Assembly (NCBI GenBank): GCA_964498525.1
Contig: CAZCGU010000010.1
Span: 1-64,000, forward strand
Length of the DNA stretch: 64,000 nt
Direction: 5' to 3'
Source: DTU098 sp964498525
GTDB lineage: Bacteria; Bacillota; Desulfotomaculia; Desulfotomaculales; Pelotomaculaceae
This document shows positions 32,291 to 40,510 of the stretch, in pieces. Both the position numbers and the translations under genes were made by a program. The stretch's first letter is position 1. Each line of letters begins with the position of its first letter. The notes under the pieces were generated by a model that saw only the letters and a list, made by a program, of their open reading frames with translations, was not told the DNA's origin and did no database searches.

Positions 32291-33276
32291 GCTTTAACCT
32301 CCTTCCGGCGCCTGACCATATCCACAAAGGCCTCCAGGCGGGTAGCCATTCCCGCCTCACCGGTATGTTCATCTATCATAAGGGTCATAAAGGGAACATT
32401 TCTGTGCTTCTTGGCTTCCATTTCAATCAGTTTGTTAAGCAGGGAATCCGGGCCGCAGCCGAAAGCTGTTAAATGAAGGACCCCGTCAACGCGGCCTTGC
32501 TTGAATAACAAGTGCGCTGCTTTAAGGACAACATCACTTAAGGTCCAAAATAGCCTTTTGGGTAAATCGCAATTCCTTTGCAAGGCCAGCAGAGCCGGGT
32601 GAATGTTCTCGGCAGTCATAACCGATACACCCAGCTGGCGAAGCTTTTTAACAATATTGACACTTATAAAGCTATCGTAAATTGAGTAAGGGTAACCAAG
32701 AACAGCAAATTTAAGATTCACCTTCGGTTGAACACCCATTTCACCCGCTCCCGGAGTCCGAAGGAGTTCCATTGCTTCCGGGGGACTCCAACCCTTGTTC
32801 AAAAGCCGTCTGAAATGATAATGAAGGCCCAGCGCCTTCAAATAAGCGCGCACCGCAGTCATTTTTGTCGCGCCAAAATACTTGCCGATTTCACTGTAAG
32901 CTTTAAGTAGGGCAAATCGTCCCTGACGGCTGTCCAGGCGCACATCGATAATCGGCGGAAGATCATCGATGGAATACTTAATCATGTCCGGCAATCCCAG
33001 AAATTTAGGGCAGTAGATAGTTTTTCCATTAAGACAAACCACCCGGGGTATAAAGAGGTAATCAACTTTTCCCTTTAAATCCATAACGTGACCGTAATAC
33101 AGCTTGATGGGTACGCAGACATCGGCGAGGGCCTCACGGATCCCATCATCCAGGATACTTTTGGTTGTCCTGCCGGAAGGAATTACCTGGACACCGATTT
33201 CATTAAAGAAGGCCTGCCACATAGGATAATAAAGATAGAATAACAGGGCACGGGGAATGCCGACTTTAACAGCCAA
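32278..33276 (-). CDS. Acyl-CoA dehydratase activase-related protein DUF2229 (first of pair)
   Basis: A 332-residue DUF2229 protein. It starts (M)AVKVGIPRALLFYLYYPMW, has the family SGRTTKSILDDGI, the cysteine in ADVCVPIKLYYGH, VDYLFIPRVVCL and the late LTAFGCGPDSLLN and LMIDEHTGEAGM segments. The last motif recurs as TFFLDEQTGKTGM in the downstream gene, so the two are diverged relatives acting together, probably as a heterodimer with cysteine-bound Fe-S. TTG 33276 follows GGAGGAAA. Exact reaction unknown. Confidence 0.78.
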   Translation of the reverse strand: MAVKVGIPRALLFYLYYPMWQAFFNEIGVQVIPSGRTTKSILDDGIREALADVCVPIKLYYGHVMDLKGKVDYLFIPRVVCLNGKTIYCPKFLGLPDMIKYSIDDLPPIIDVRLDSRQGRFALLKAYSEIGKYFGATKMTAVRAYLKALGLHYHFRRLLNKGWSPPEAMELLRTPGAGEMGVQPKVNLKFAVLGYPYSIYDSFISVNIVKKLRQLGVSVMTAENIHPALLALQRNCDLPKRLFWTLSDVVLKAAHLLFKQGRVDGVLHLTAFGCGPDSLLNKLIEMEAKKHRNVPFMTLMIDEHTGEAGMATRLEAFVDMVRRRKEVKACQK

Positions 33277-33440
33277 CCAGTATTTCCTCCTTTGTTCCTT
33301 AACAGTTGTATTTAACTATACTTGGCAAGATAGCTGGTTATACCCGCATCCTCCCACTCATATAATTCTCCTCTCACCAATAAATTCCTCCAGCAATCTT
33401 TAAAATCAACGGGCTATATGGGCAGCGAAAGTTTATATTG

Positions 33441-33468
33441 GAAAATAAAAAAGATGCCTGTACAGGCA
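33441..33468 (-). terminator. Terminator of hsp20, minus strand
   Basis: On the minus strand TGCCT-GTAC-AGGCA is followed by TCTTTTTTATTTT. The rest of the gap 33277-33495 shows nothing else. Confidence 0.75.
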
Positions 33469-33495
33469 CCTTTGCTTCATCAACCCAACCGGATG

Positions 33496-33939
33496 TCACT
33501 GGATGGGAACACGATGGGCCTTTTTCAGGCTTTTCTCAGTTTTCGGCATCCTGATTTCAAGGAGTCCGCTCTGCAAGCTGGCCCTGGCTTCCTCGGGTTT
33601 AATCTCTGCAGGCAGAGGCAGGGTACGGCTAAAGGAACCGTAATACCGTTCCGAATGAAACACATTGTCTTCTTCCACATCACGAATCCGCTTTATTTCA
33701 CCCCGCAGGCTTAAGGTATCGGGCGTCAAGGTAACTTCAATATCATCCTTGGATTTAATCCCGGGTAATTCAGCGGTTGCCACCACTTCCCGCTCGGTTT
33801 GGTACAGATCCACCCTGGGACCATAGGGTTCTGACCCGGCCAAAACACCTCTCCTAAGAAAGTTTTGATCAAAAAACCTGTTCATTTGATTCCTCAGGTT
33901 AGTAAATTCCCCCAGGGGATCCCAACGCATAATACTCAT
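33496..33939 (-). CDS. Hsp20 / alpha-crystallin small heat shock protein
   Basis: A 147-residue small heat shock protein. It starts MSIMRWDPLGEFTNLRNQMN, has an alpha-crystallin domain with VATAELPGIKSKDDIEVTL and the FSRTLPLPAEIKPEEARASL end of the domain, and finishes VPIQ, the short I/V-x-I/V type tail that docks neighbouring subunits. It holds unfolding proteins in an ATP-independent way. ATG follows GAGGTGATTAA. No CIRCE element (TTAGCACTC inverted repeat) is visible upstream. Confidence 0.93.
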   Translation of the reverse strand: MSIMRWDPLGEFTNLRNQMNRFFDQNFLRRGVLAGSEPYGPRVDLYQTEREVVATAELPGIKSKDDIEVTLTPDTLSLRGEIKRIRDVEEDNVFHSERYYGSFSRTLPLPAEIKPEEARASLQSGLLEIRMPKTEKSLKKAHRVPIQ

Positions 33940-34254
33940 TTAATCACCTCAAAATATAATTTAATAATAACTTTCTCGCTTCAATTCTTTTTTATACGCC
34001 AGTTTAATACACTTTATTTCGAAATAGAATGGGGAGGGTAAAAAAGGAGGAATATAGTCTTTTTTACAGAAAGATTTAAGGGATCAACCGGCAGGGTGTT
34101 CATGTGCCAGACTCTAAACACACACCGAAAAGGCTGCGCCACAGTAAAAAAGCGCGGGGGTTCCTTCGCATCATCCACCGCAACTGACAGACGCGGCGCC
34201 GGCAAGACCAGGAAAAAGGCCTAAAATAGCTATTATGCGGAAAGGAGAAATTAT
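33940..34254. other. Intergenic region without a recognised gene
   Basis: About 315 bases between divergent hsp20 and a Nudix gene. The left 90 bases are AT-rich and must carry the hsp20 promoter; a ribosome-site-like GGGTAAAAAAGGAGG occurs at 34036-34053 without a gene after it. The right part is GC-richer. Nothing else stands out. Confidence 0.4.
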
Positions 34255-34815
34255 TTGTCTCATTTAGCAGAAAGAACTATTTCATCTGAACTGATTTATA
34301 AAGGTAAAATTATCAACCTCAAGGTTGACACCGTGGCCTTGCCCCAGGAAGGCCGCACAGGTACCCGGGAAGTCGTGGAACATGCCGGGGCTGTGGCAGT
34401 GGTGCCTGTCAACGAGCAAGGAGAGCTTTTTTTGGTCAGGCAGTACCGGTACGCCGCCGGTAAAGCTTTACTGGAAATACCGGCAGGGAGAGTTGAGCCA
34501 GGTGAGGATTACGCTGAAAGCGCCAGGCGTGAATTACAGGAAGAGACAGGCTATACGGCCAGGAAGGTAGAAAAGCTTATCAAATTCTATAGCACGCCGG
34601 GTTTTACCAATGAACAGATCCATATCTTTCTGGCAACCGGCCTGGTTTTAAAAGAGCAGGACCTGGATGAAGACGAGTTTATCGATGTCCTGAAAATCCC
34701 CTATGCCAGAGCACTGGATATGATCTGGACAGGCGAAATTTGCGATGCCAAGTCCATTGCCGGCATACTGGCCGCGTATCATCAAAATAAAATTAAACCG
34801 GTAGAGGTTTACTAA
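34255..34815 (+). CDS. Nudix hydrolase, ADP-ribose pyrophosphatase type
   Basis: A 186-residue Nudix enzyme of the NudF/YqkG type. It has an N-terminal substrate domain (SSELIYKGKIINLKVDTVAL), a core VAVVPVNEQGELFLVRQYRY, the Nudix box with GRVEPGEDYAESARRELQEE followed by TGY (~residues 80-103), and the ADP-ribose-type STPGFTNEQIHIFLA after it. It should cleave ADP-ribose to AMP and ribose-5-phosphate. TTG 34255 follows AAAGGAGAAA. It is convergent with minC. Confidence 0.9.
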   Translation: MSHLAERTISSELIYKGKIINLKVDTVALPQEGRTGTREVVEHAGAVAVVPVNEQGELFLVRQYRYAAGKALLEIPAGRVEPGEDYAESARRELQEETGYTARKVEKLIKFYSTPGFTNEQIHIFLATGLVLKEQDLDEDEFIDVLKIPYARALDMIWTGEICDAKSIAGILAAYHQNKIKPVEVY

Positions 34816-34837
34816 CCCCGCCGGTTTAAAGAGCATT

Positions 34838-35491
34838 TTATCGTCCGGTCTGATATTCTTCAATAACGATTTTTTGCCCGGAAAGGCGGGCCAACCGGGG
34901 CCCGTAAACTTGCCTGTCCCGCTCGGGAGCATGCCGCCGGTCCGCTATACTGATTACAGTGGGTGAAAGTTTTAAGGCTATCACCTTTGCTGAACGATCA
35001 CCGCCTGCCCCGGCGTGAACCACCCCCTGGCAGTTCCCCAGGACCAGTACGCTGCCGCCGGATACCACCTCTGCCCCGGGGTGAATATCGCCCAGAACAA
35101 CAATATGTCCCGGATAATGGACACGCTGCCCGGAACGAAGGGTGCGTCTGACTAGATGGGCTTCTTCACCCGGGGACGAAACCGATTTTGGGGTGGAGAT
35201 TGCCTGTCTGGTAGAGGATTTGGGAAAACTATTTTTCAAAACGGCCCGTTCTTCCCCGGCATTGGGCACCAACCCGAACTGACGGCAGATATCCTCCAGT
35301 TCATTCTTCTGATTCTCGGGGATGGCCTGCTGGCCATCGAAGAACGAAAATCTGGCGCCTTTAAAAAACCCTCTGGCAGATTCCATTTTCTTTAGAAGAG
35401 AATTTCGAATATCTTCATATTCGCGGCTCGGATCGAGGACAATCACAAGGCCGTTCCTTGTACCTTTAAATACTACCATTTCCCTACCCAT
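34838..35491 (-). CDS. minC: Septum site-determining protein MinC
   Basis: A 217-residue MinC. The N-terminal domain (MVVFKGTRNGLVIVLDPSRE) is linked by a variable stretch (~residues 80-110) to the C-terminal beta-helix with LRSGQRVHYPGHIVVLGDIH, GAEVVSGGSVLVLGNCQGVVHAGAGG and VISIADRR. MinC blocks FtsZ assembly away from midcell, recruited by MinD. ATG 35491 follows AGAGGTG; a GTG at 35500 lies inside that site. minD and minE are not adjacent, so it is an orphan copy or the min genes are split. Confidence 0.9.
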   Translation of the reverse strand: MGREMVVFKGTRNGLVIVLDPSREYEDIRNSLLKKMESARGFFKGARFSFFDGQQAIPENQKNELEDICRQFGLVPNAGEERAVLKNSFPKSSTRQAISTPKSVSSPGEEAHLVRRTLRSGQRVHYPGHIVVLGDIHPGAEVVSGGSVLVLGNCQGVVHAGAGGDRSAKVIALKLSPTVISIADRRHAPERDRQVYGPRLARLSGQKIVIEEYQTGR

Positions 35492-35632
35492 GATGATCAC
35501 CTCTTTTCCACATATTTCATGCGAATATATTAATATTCGATTTCAACTGACCTTTTCCTCTTGGTCAGGAAAATTAAAAACAAAAATAAATGGAAATATA
35601 TCCTTCCCGGCATAGGGATTAAAGGGGGATAA

Positions 35633-36022
35633 ATGAAAACCTACCTCGTAGCTGCGGCAATAATCCGTTGCAACGACAAAATTTTAATAGCCAAAAGGCT
35701 GAAAGGCGCTCACATGGGCCTCAAATGGGAGTTTCCCGGGGGAAAGATAGAAACAGGTGAAGATGCCGGAGATTGTTTAAGGAGAGAAATAAAAGAGGAG
35801 CTGGACCTGGATATCGGGGTAGGCGAAGAACTGACTGTAGTGGAACACCAGTACGAAGACAGGAAGATCTTGCTTCACTGCCATTTATGCCGTTATTTGG
35901 GCGGCCAGGCTAAAGCCAGGGGCTGCCAGGACTTCAGATGGGTCTACTTGGGGGATCTTCAGGGGTACGATTTTGCGGACGCTGACCGGACAATCGTCCG
36001 GTGCCTGTTGGGGGAAGATTAA
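35633..36022 (+). CDS. MutT-type Nudix hydrolase (8-oxo-dGTP diphosphatase)
   Basis: A 129-residue MutT protein. MKTYLVAAAIIRCNDKILIA at the start, then the Nudix box in WEFPGGKIETGEDAGDCLRR followed by EIKEEL (~residues 34-58). It sanitises the nucleotide pool by hydrolysing 8-oxo-dGTP; relatives accept other nucleoside triphosphates. ATG 35633 follows AAAGGGGGAT. Length is standard for MutT. Confidence 0.88.
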   Translation: MKTYLVAAAIIRCNDKILIAKRLKGAHMGLKWEFPGGKIETGEDAGDCLRREIKEELDLDIGVGEELTVVEHQYEDRKILLHCHLCRYLGGQAKARGCQDFRWVYLGDLQGYDFADADRTIVRCLLGED

Positions 36023-36124
36023 ATAATACTGCACGGATTGCGTCTGGCAGCGGCGGGTTAAAGTCTTCGGGGGGAACTCATACCGCAAAAAATTGCCGGG
36101 TGGAACAACGGGGATGAAGCAAAC

Positions 36125-37375
36125 TTAAAAGGGGAGCAGGCACCCCTCGCTGGAAAACTCCAGCAACTGGGGCTGCCGGGGAAGTTGGACGAATGGGGAA
36201 CCGGCAATATCCCCTAAAATATTTTCGGAAACCAGGATTTCTGAAAGATTAAGGGTATTGTGAATCCGGATTATCCTGGCCCCACGCAAGCCAGCCAGGC
36301 CCAGACTCTTCTGGCAGGCCCCAAGGGCCGCCCGGTCATCTGGCAGCACCATGGGCAGCATGGCCCGTTGAATAAAGGTACTGGTAAGGGCATTGGTATA
36401 AACGGACTCCCAATCGAGCTTGCCGGCAAAACGGCTGGTTGTAAAATCAGCAAGGCCGATGCCGTAGGCGTTGCCCATTGTCTCCGGGGTAAGATCCAGA
36501 ACAACGATCCTGCCTATACTAGGTGACGCGGGCTCCGGTACCCCCTGAATCCGCAAGCGGCCGATAACATTAGTATCCATACCCGTACCGCTGATATTCT
36601 TGCCAATCTCATCTACAATTAATATATCCAGGTCATCCACCGGAAGCCGGGGGAGATAACTGCGGGCTTCCTCCAGAAGGTTTTTTTCGGCGTTTATAAA
36701 ATCCTCCGGGTCAATGGCGATCACTTTTGCCGTCCGCTCGCAAGCGTCTTCCAATATGGCCAGTCCCAGTACCACAGGGGCAGCTTTCAGTACAACCTGC
36801 CCTCCCTCGGCCACAGCCCGGGCCAGCAGACCGGGCCGGCAGCTGTGCAGGGATGCCGCCCCCGGCGGCCCGCCCAAACCCACAGCAAGCATTTTCAGCA
36901 GACCGCTTTCGTGGTCCCCGTGAAAAGAAGTATGGGGTTTTATCCGGTTGACCACAATTATCGCGTCACATTCCAAAACCTCCCGGTTTAGATATACATC
37001 CCCGTAAAAGGCCCTGCCGGCTACAAGATAATCCCCGGAGCAGATTAAGGACGCCCCTGTACTGACTTCCGTGATACCCAGGGAGCGGAGCAATTCCCTC
37101 TGGCCCCCCGGAGTGCCCCCGCCGTGGCTGCCCATTGCTGCAATTAAAACCGGGATCCCCCCCAGGTGTTTTACATAGGCTGCCACTTCCCTCAGGATGA
37201 GGACCATATCGCAAATACCCCTGCTGCCTGCGGTAATGCCAACTCTCATCCCTGATTCTAGTTTTTGCCCCAGGGTTGATCCGGTCAGGGCGGCTAGAAC
37301 GGCTTTCCCCGTCCCGGACAAGCCCCGGGGGGTATAGATCTGCCTAACTTTATACATGCGCTGGGAAGCTGTCAT
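36125..37375 (-). CDS. LarA-like (DUF2088-type) protein
   Basis: A 416-residue protein with the fold features of the lactate racemase LarA N-terminal domain. GITAGSRGICDMVLILREVA near residue 48 and AAMGSHGGGTPGGQRELLRS near 80 resemble the LarA substrate/pincer region, followed by VVNRIKPHTSFHGDHESGLL and ILIVDEIGKNISGTGMDTNV. No larB, larC or larE maturation genes are nearby, so it may not carry the nickel-pincer cofactor; other DUF2088 members act on different 2-hydroxy acids or sugars. ATG 37375 has no strong ribosome site (GGAAAGGGATGG lies ~20 bases upstream), so the start is uncertain. Confidence 0.7.
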   Translation of the reverse strand: MTASQRMYKVRQIYTPRGLSGTGKAVLAALTGSTLGQKLESGMRVGITAGSRGICDMVLILREVAAYVKHLGGIPVLIAAMGSHGGGTPGGQRELLRSLGITEVSTGASLICSGDYLVAGRAFYGDVYLNREVLECDAIIVVNRIKPHTSFHGDHESGLLKMLAVGLGGPPGAASLHSCRPGLLARAVAEGGQVVLKAAPVVLGLAILEDACERTAKVIAIDPEDFINAEKNLLEEARSYLPRLPVDDLDILIVDEIGKNISGTGMDTNVIGRLRIQGVPEPASPSIGRIVVLDLTPETMGNAYGIGLADFTTSRFAGKLDWESVYTNALTSTFIQRAMLPMVLPDDRAALGACQKSLGLAGLRGARIIRIHNTLNLSEILVSENILGDIAGSPFVQLPRQPQLLEFSSEGCLLPF

Positions 37376-37545
37376 TACTTAACCCGTCCATCCCTTTCCT
37401 TATAATAAAATTATATCATTTGTTTTAAATTGGCGTCCACAAAAAGGCGGGGCAAAGATCTTAATTCCTAAAGGAAAAGAGCTTTTAGGAGTAGAATATT
37501 CTTTCTAATTTAAATAATGAAATAACTTGCAAGGAGGAATTACTT

Positions 37546-38421
37546 ATGTCGCTATATCGAACAATGTTGTTTACACCTGCCAATGATCTGCGCAAAGTTG
37601 GCAAAGCCCTTAAATTAAAGGCGGATGGAGTGGTTCTTGACCTGGAGGACGCTGTGGCTATCAGTGAAAAGGACAGGGCGAGGCAAGCTTTAAAGGAAGC
37701 CCTGGCCCTCCCCCGTTCAGGGGATGTTTTTATCCGGGTTAACAGCGCTCAAACAGATTGCATTCTGGCCGACTTGCTGGCTTCTGTAACAGAGGGAGTA
37801 AAGGGGCTCGTCCTGGCCAAGTCCGAATCGGCGGAGGAAATCCGGCAGGTGGACTGGGTAATTGGACAACTGGAAAAGGAAAGGGGACTTAACGCTGGTT
37901 CCCTGGAGATCATCCCCTTTATTGAAAGCGCAAACGCGATAATTAATTCCTACGCCATAGCTTCCGCCTGTAAAAGGGTGAGCAGAATGTTTTTAGGAGG
38001 AGTTGATTACGTGCTCGATATAGGAACCAGTTTTTCCAGGGGAGGTTCGGAAATATTCTATGCCCGGGCCCAACTTGTCGTTGCCTCCCGGGCCGCCGGC
38101 ATAGAAGCGCCCATTGATACGGTTTATCCTGATTTTAAGGATATTGAGGGATTGGTTGCCGATGCCAGGGCAGTCCGCCAGATGGGATTCCAGGGGAAAC
38201 TGGCCATTCATCCAGCCCAGATCGGACCGTTAAACGAGATATTTATGCCCACAGAAGAAGAACTGGCCTGGGCCAGGAAGATAGTTGCTGTTTTTGACGA
38301 GTCGGAAGCAAAGGGACAGGCGGTCCTGCAGGTTGACGGGAAAATGATTGAATATCCAATCGCCAACCGGGCCAGACGGATTATGCATCTAGCGGAGCTC
38401 CTGGCAGAAAAAAACAACTAG
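37546..38421 (+). CDS. CitE-like HpcH/HpaI aldolase family CoA-ester lyase
   Basis: A 291-residue TIM-barrel lyase of the citrate lyase beta / malyl-CoA lyase group. It opens MSLYRTMLFTPANDLRKVGK and has DGVVLDLEDAVAISEKDRAR (~residue 28), RVNSAQT, the glutamate in IIPFIESANAIINSY, and LGGVDYVLDIG. No citrate lyase alpha or gamma subunits are nearby, so it is more likely a stand-alone (3S)-malyl- or citramalyl-CoA lyase-type enzyme. ATG 37546 follows CAAGGAGG. Substrate not decided by sequence. Confidence 0.85.
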   Translation: MSLYRTMLFTPANDLRKVGKALKLKADGVVLDLEDAVAISEKDRARQALKEALALPRSGDVFIRVNSAQTDCILADLLASVTEGVKGLVLAKSESAEEIRQVDWVIGQLEKERGLNAGSLEIIPFIESANAIINSYAIASACKRVSRMFLGGVDYVLDIGTSFSRGGSEIFYARAQLVVASRAAGIEAPIDTVYPDFKDIEGLVADARAVRQMGFQGKLAIHPAQIGPLNEIFMPTEEELAWARKIVAVFDESEAKGQAVLQVDGKMIEYPIANRARRIMHLAELLAEKNN

Positions 38422-38422
38422 C

Positions 38423-38537
38423 CTTTAAAAACCCGGCTTTGTTTTGGGCTTGTCCTTTTCAGTTGAAAAAAGCCGTAAAAACAGCCTGGGCGGGCAGCAT
38501 TTTAATTCGAAAATGCCCTGCAAAGCCGGGTTTAAAG
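38423..38537 (+). repeat. Long inverted repeat, possible structured RNA
   Basis: CTTTAAAAACCCGGCTTTG (38423-38441) is complementary to CAAAGCCGGGTTTAAAG (38521-38537), 17 base pairs with a two-base bulge, ~80 bases apart. Inside, GGGC (38446) can pair GCCC (38515), and CATTTT/AAAATG forms a competing hairpin. It lies directly after the CitE-like gene and before the usp promoter. Confidence 0.55.
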
Positions 38538-38555
38538 ATTAGCTTCCCCCTAAAC

Positions 38556-38584
38556 TTGCGGCAAGCAGCCGGGGCTGGTAAAAT
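38556..38584 (+). promoter_or_regulatory. Sigma-A promoter of usp
   Basis: TTGCGG (38556-38561), 17 bases, TAAAAT (38579-38584), about 46 bases before the usp ATG. Confidence 0.5.
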
Positions 38585-38629
38585 ATTAAAGGGCGGGCTT
38601 TTTTTAAACTGCCCAAGGAGGTTTATACC

Positions 38630-39070
38630 ATGCTGAAGAGCAAAGTGCTGCTGCCCAGTGACGGCTCGTACACCTCGACCAAAGCCGCAGCTTATGCTGC
38701 CCGTTTAATGAAAATGAACAAAGAAATGAAGCTGACTGTTCTTGTTGTACTGCCCCGGGATAATGTTTTTCCGGACCCCGAAAACAGGGGAAGGGAAACA
38801 ATGGAACCGGCAGTCCGGGAGATGCAGGACAGGGGCGGGGAGATCCTGCAAAAGACAGTTGAATTTTTCAGCAAGGAGGGGTTAAGTGTCAACGGATTGA
38901 TCGACAAGGGGGACCCCGCAGAGGTGATCCTCGCCCACGCGGAACGGGGGAATTTTGATCACATTATTATGGGCAGCCGCGGTGTAAGCGAATTGAAAGG
39001 TGTAGAGCTGGGAAGTGTCAGCCACAAGGTAATCCACCTGGCCGGCAGCAGGGTCACCCTCGTCAAATAA
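38630..39070 (+). CDS. Universal stress protein (UspA family)
   Basis: A 146-residue single-domain Usp with MLKSKVLLPSDGSYTSTKAA at the start and the ATP-binding IIMGSRGVSELKGVELGSVS motif (G-x2-G-x9-G-S/T) near residue 108. ATP-binding Usp proteins modulate survival under starvation and stress. ATG follows CAAGGAGG. It is convergent with the next gene; the two stops are two bases apart. Confidence 0.92.
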   Translation: MLKSKVLLPSDGSYTSTKAAAYAARLMKMNKEMKLTVLVVLPRDNVFPDPENRGRETMEPAVREMQDRGGEILQKTVEFFSKEGLSVNGLIDKGDPAEVILAHAERGNFDHIIMGSRGVSELKGVELGSVSHKVIHLAGSRVTLVK

Positions 39071-39072
39071 AC

Positions 39073-39711
39073 CTAATCCACGATTTTGCGGACGTACAGG
39101 ACTATAAAGGGCAGCACTGAGAATAATTCCTGTTTCCCAAAAAGGATAAGCCATACCATGTGTTCCCTGAGCACCGCCCAGGAGGGGGCGGGTTTCAGCA
39201 ACTCGTCCCTTAATCCCAGCAGATTTGTGCGGGCTTCCCTAAAACGGGAGGGGTCCTGGATTTTGGCCAGGATCTGGGCAATAGTGCGATCCAGGGGCGA
39301 TACTTCCTCCGACTTGGAGATGTCCTCCAAATCATCGGATAAATCCGCAAAAACCTCCCTGTTTTCCGCCCCGGGCATCTCCATTCCTGTACCTTTATGG
39401 CGGTTTTCCAAATCTCTGATGAGATTTTCAAGATATTCCTTTTTACAATTGACAATTTCAATATAATTTTCACGTCTCTGATGTTCCGAGTAGGACTCGA
39501 AAACGGAAAAGCAACCCCCGCGTCCGGCCTGTTCAAAGCCGTGGCGCTGGCTTGACTCGTTTCCGTAAATCCGGTCGATGATCTTGGCTGTAAAGTCCTC
39601 CCAGAAGGTATACTCCAACCCGTAAGGCACTTTTGTAAAAATATTGTCAATATCCTTCAATTGCATTTCAATCAATTGTTTAGCCGCTTCAAGGTCCTTA
39701 ATCTGCATCAA
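39073..39711 (-). CDS. Uncharacterised 212-residue protein
   Basis: The N-terminus is helical (IKDLEAAKQLIEMQLKDIDN) and then reads EYTFWEDFTAKIIDRIYGNE with a following YIEIVNCKKEYLENLIRDLE helix. The W-x-(~8)-I-x-R-I-Y/F-G-x-x-S spacing recalls the N-terminal region often found in front of TIR or nucleotide-binding effector domains in putative defence proteins. The C-terminal half is helical, with DRTIAQILAKIQDPS and a hydrophobic end (WLILFGKQELFSVLPFIVLY) that could be membrane-associated. An extended -10 sits upstream. I do not recognise the whole family. ATG 39711 or 39708 is possible (MM). Confidence 0.75.
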   Translation of the reverse strand: MMQIKDLEAAKQLIEMQLKDIDNIFTKVPYGLEYTFWEDFTAKIIDRIYGNESSQRHGFEQAGRGGCFSVFESYSEHQRRENYIEIVNCKKEYLENLIRDLENRHKGTGMEMPGAENREVFADLSDDLEDISKSEEVSPLDRTIAQILAKIQDPSRFREARTNLLGLRDELLKPAPSWAVLREHMVWLILFGKQELFSVLPFIVLYVRKIVD

Positions 39712-39778
39712 AAAATCCCCTTCCTTATTAACCGGCCCCTAAAACCAGGTAAATATTTGCCGCCTTATCAGCATAAAA

Positions 39779-39787
39779 ATTATAACA
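39779..39787 (-). promoter_or_regulatory. Extended -10 of the 39073 gene
   Basis: On the minus strand TGTTATAAT, 68 bases upstream of the ATG at 39711. Confidence 0.45.
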
Positions 39788-40153
39788 TGTTCAAAAGACT
39801 GGCGGAAGATGCTAAAAAGAGGATCCCGGCGGAGAACCTCTTTAAAAGATCCTGGAACATCTTTGTTGGGCTTCTTGCAGCAGGGTTTCAGTCCCGGCAC
39901 ATCATTCCCTTAACCGCTCCTTATCCGCAGGGCCCCGGGCAGGCAGTTGAGCCGGCACCGAGTCCATTCCATCATGCAGTTCCAGGCGTTGCGAATACAA
40001 TTTTGGATTTCTGCCCTTTCACTGGATCAACCACGGGATTCACCCCGGCCCATTCTTAAAGAAAAGTATCCCTTGTTTTCCCCAATCTATACGTTAGGGT
40101 TGTATGATCGCGAAAAAATAGTTAATTTGCTAGTAAACGCAGGCATTTGCCGG
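39788..40153. other. Gap without a convincing gene
   Basis: About 366 bases between two minus-strand genes. Plus-strand frames through it are proline-rich and have no ribosome site. A stretch reading KEKYPLFSPIYTLGLYDREK (near 40064-40123, plus) looks slightly protein-like, perhaps a decayed gene. Nothing else supported. Confidence 0.35.
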
Positions 40154-40510
40154 TTAAATCCTGGTTATCTCCAGAATGGCCGGACCTTTTACCTTCAACC
40201 TTACCCTCTCACCTGTCTTTACCCCTTCACCCATCTTCAGACTGGCCCTGCCCGAGTAAATCTCCACCCCTCCTGTCCTGAAGGACAAGATGTAATGGGA
40301 TGAAAGCCGCTTACGTTCAATACAGATGCCTACAAAGTCGCTGGTGGGCGTTGTAAGTTGAAATTTCAGGAACCGGTAGCCCGCAATCGTGGCCGTTATC
40401 AGCAGAATTAATACACCCGTTGTTTTAAGATCCTGATTTTCCATAACAGCACCGGCAACTGAAAGGATCAATCCGGCCAGAACAACAATACCGGCCATTC
40501 TTTCCAGCAA
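40154..40510 (-). CDS. Small membrane protein, unknown function
   Basis: About 118 residues from TTG 40510, which follows GGGAGGTGA at six bases; upstream starts (40541, 40582) lack that context. Two membrane helices lie near the N-terminus (GIVVLAGLILSVAGAV, then TTGVLILLITATIAGY), followed by a soluble domain ending RVRLKVKGPAILEITRI. This resembles the NfeD/DUF type of membrane protein with a small beta-barrel, but the match is weak. Monocistronic. Confidence 0.65.
   Translation of the reverse strand: MLERMAGIVVLAGLILSVAGAVMENQDLKTTGVLILLITATIAGYRFLKFQLTTPTSDFVGICIERKRLSSHYILSFRTGGVEIYSGRASLKMGEGVKTGERVRLKVKGPAILEITRI

Noticed and set aside
33940..34100. CIRCE element for hsp20
   Set aside because: No TTAGCACTC/GAGTGCTAA inverted repeat is present.
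39787..40303. Plus-strand frames in the gap between two minus-strand genes
   Set aside because: No ribosome sites, proline-rich composition, and overlap with the membrane protein gene; kept only as a note on a possible decayed gene.
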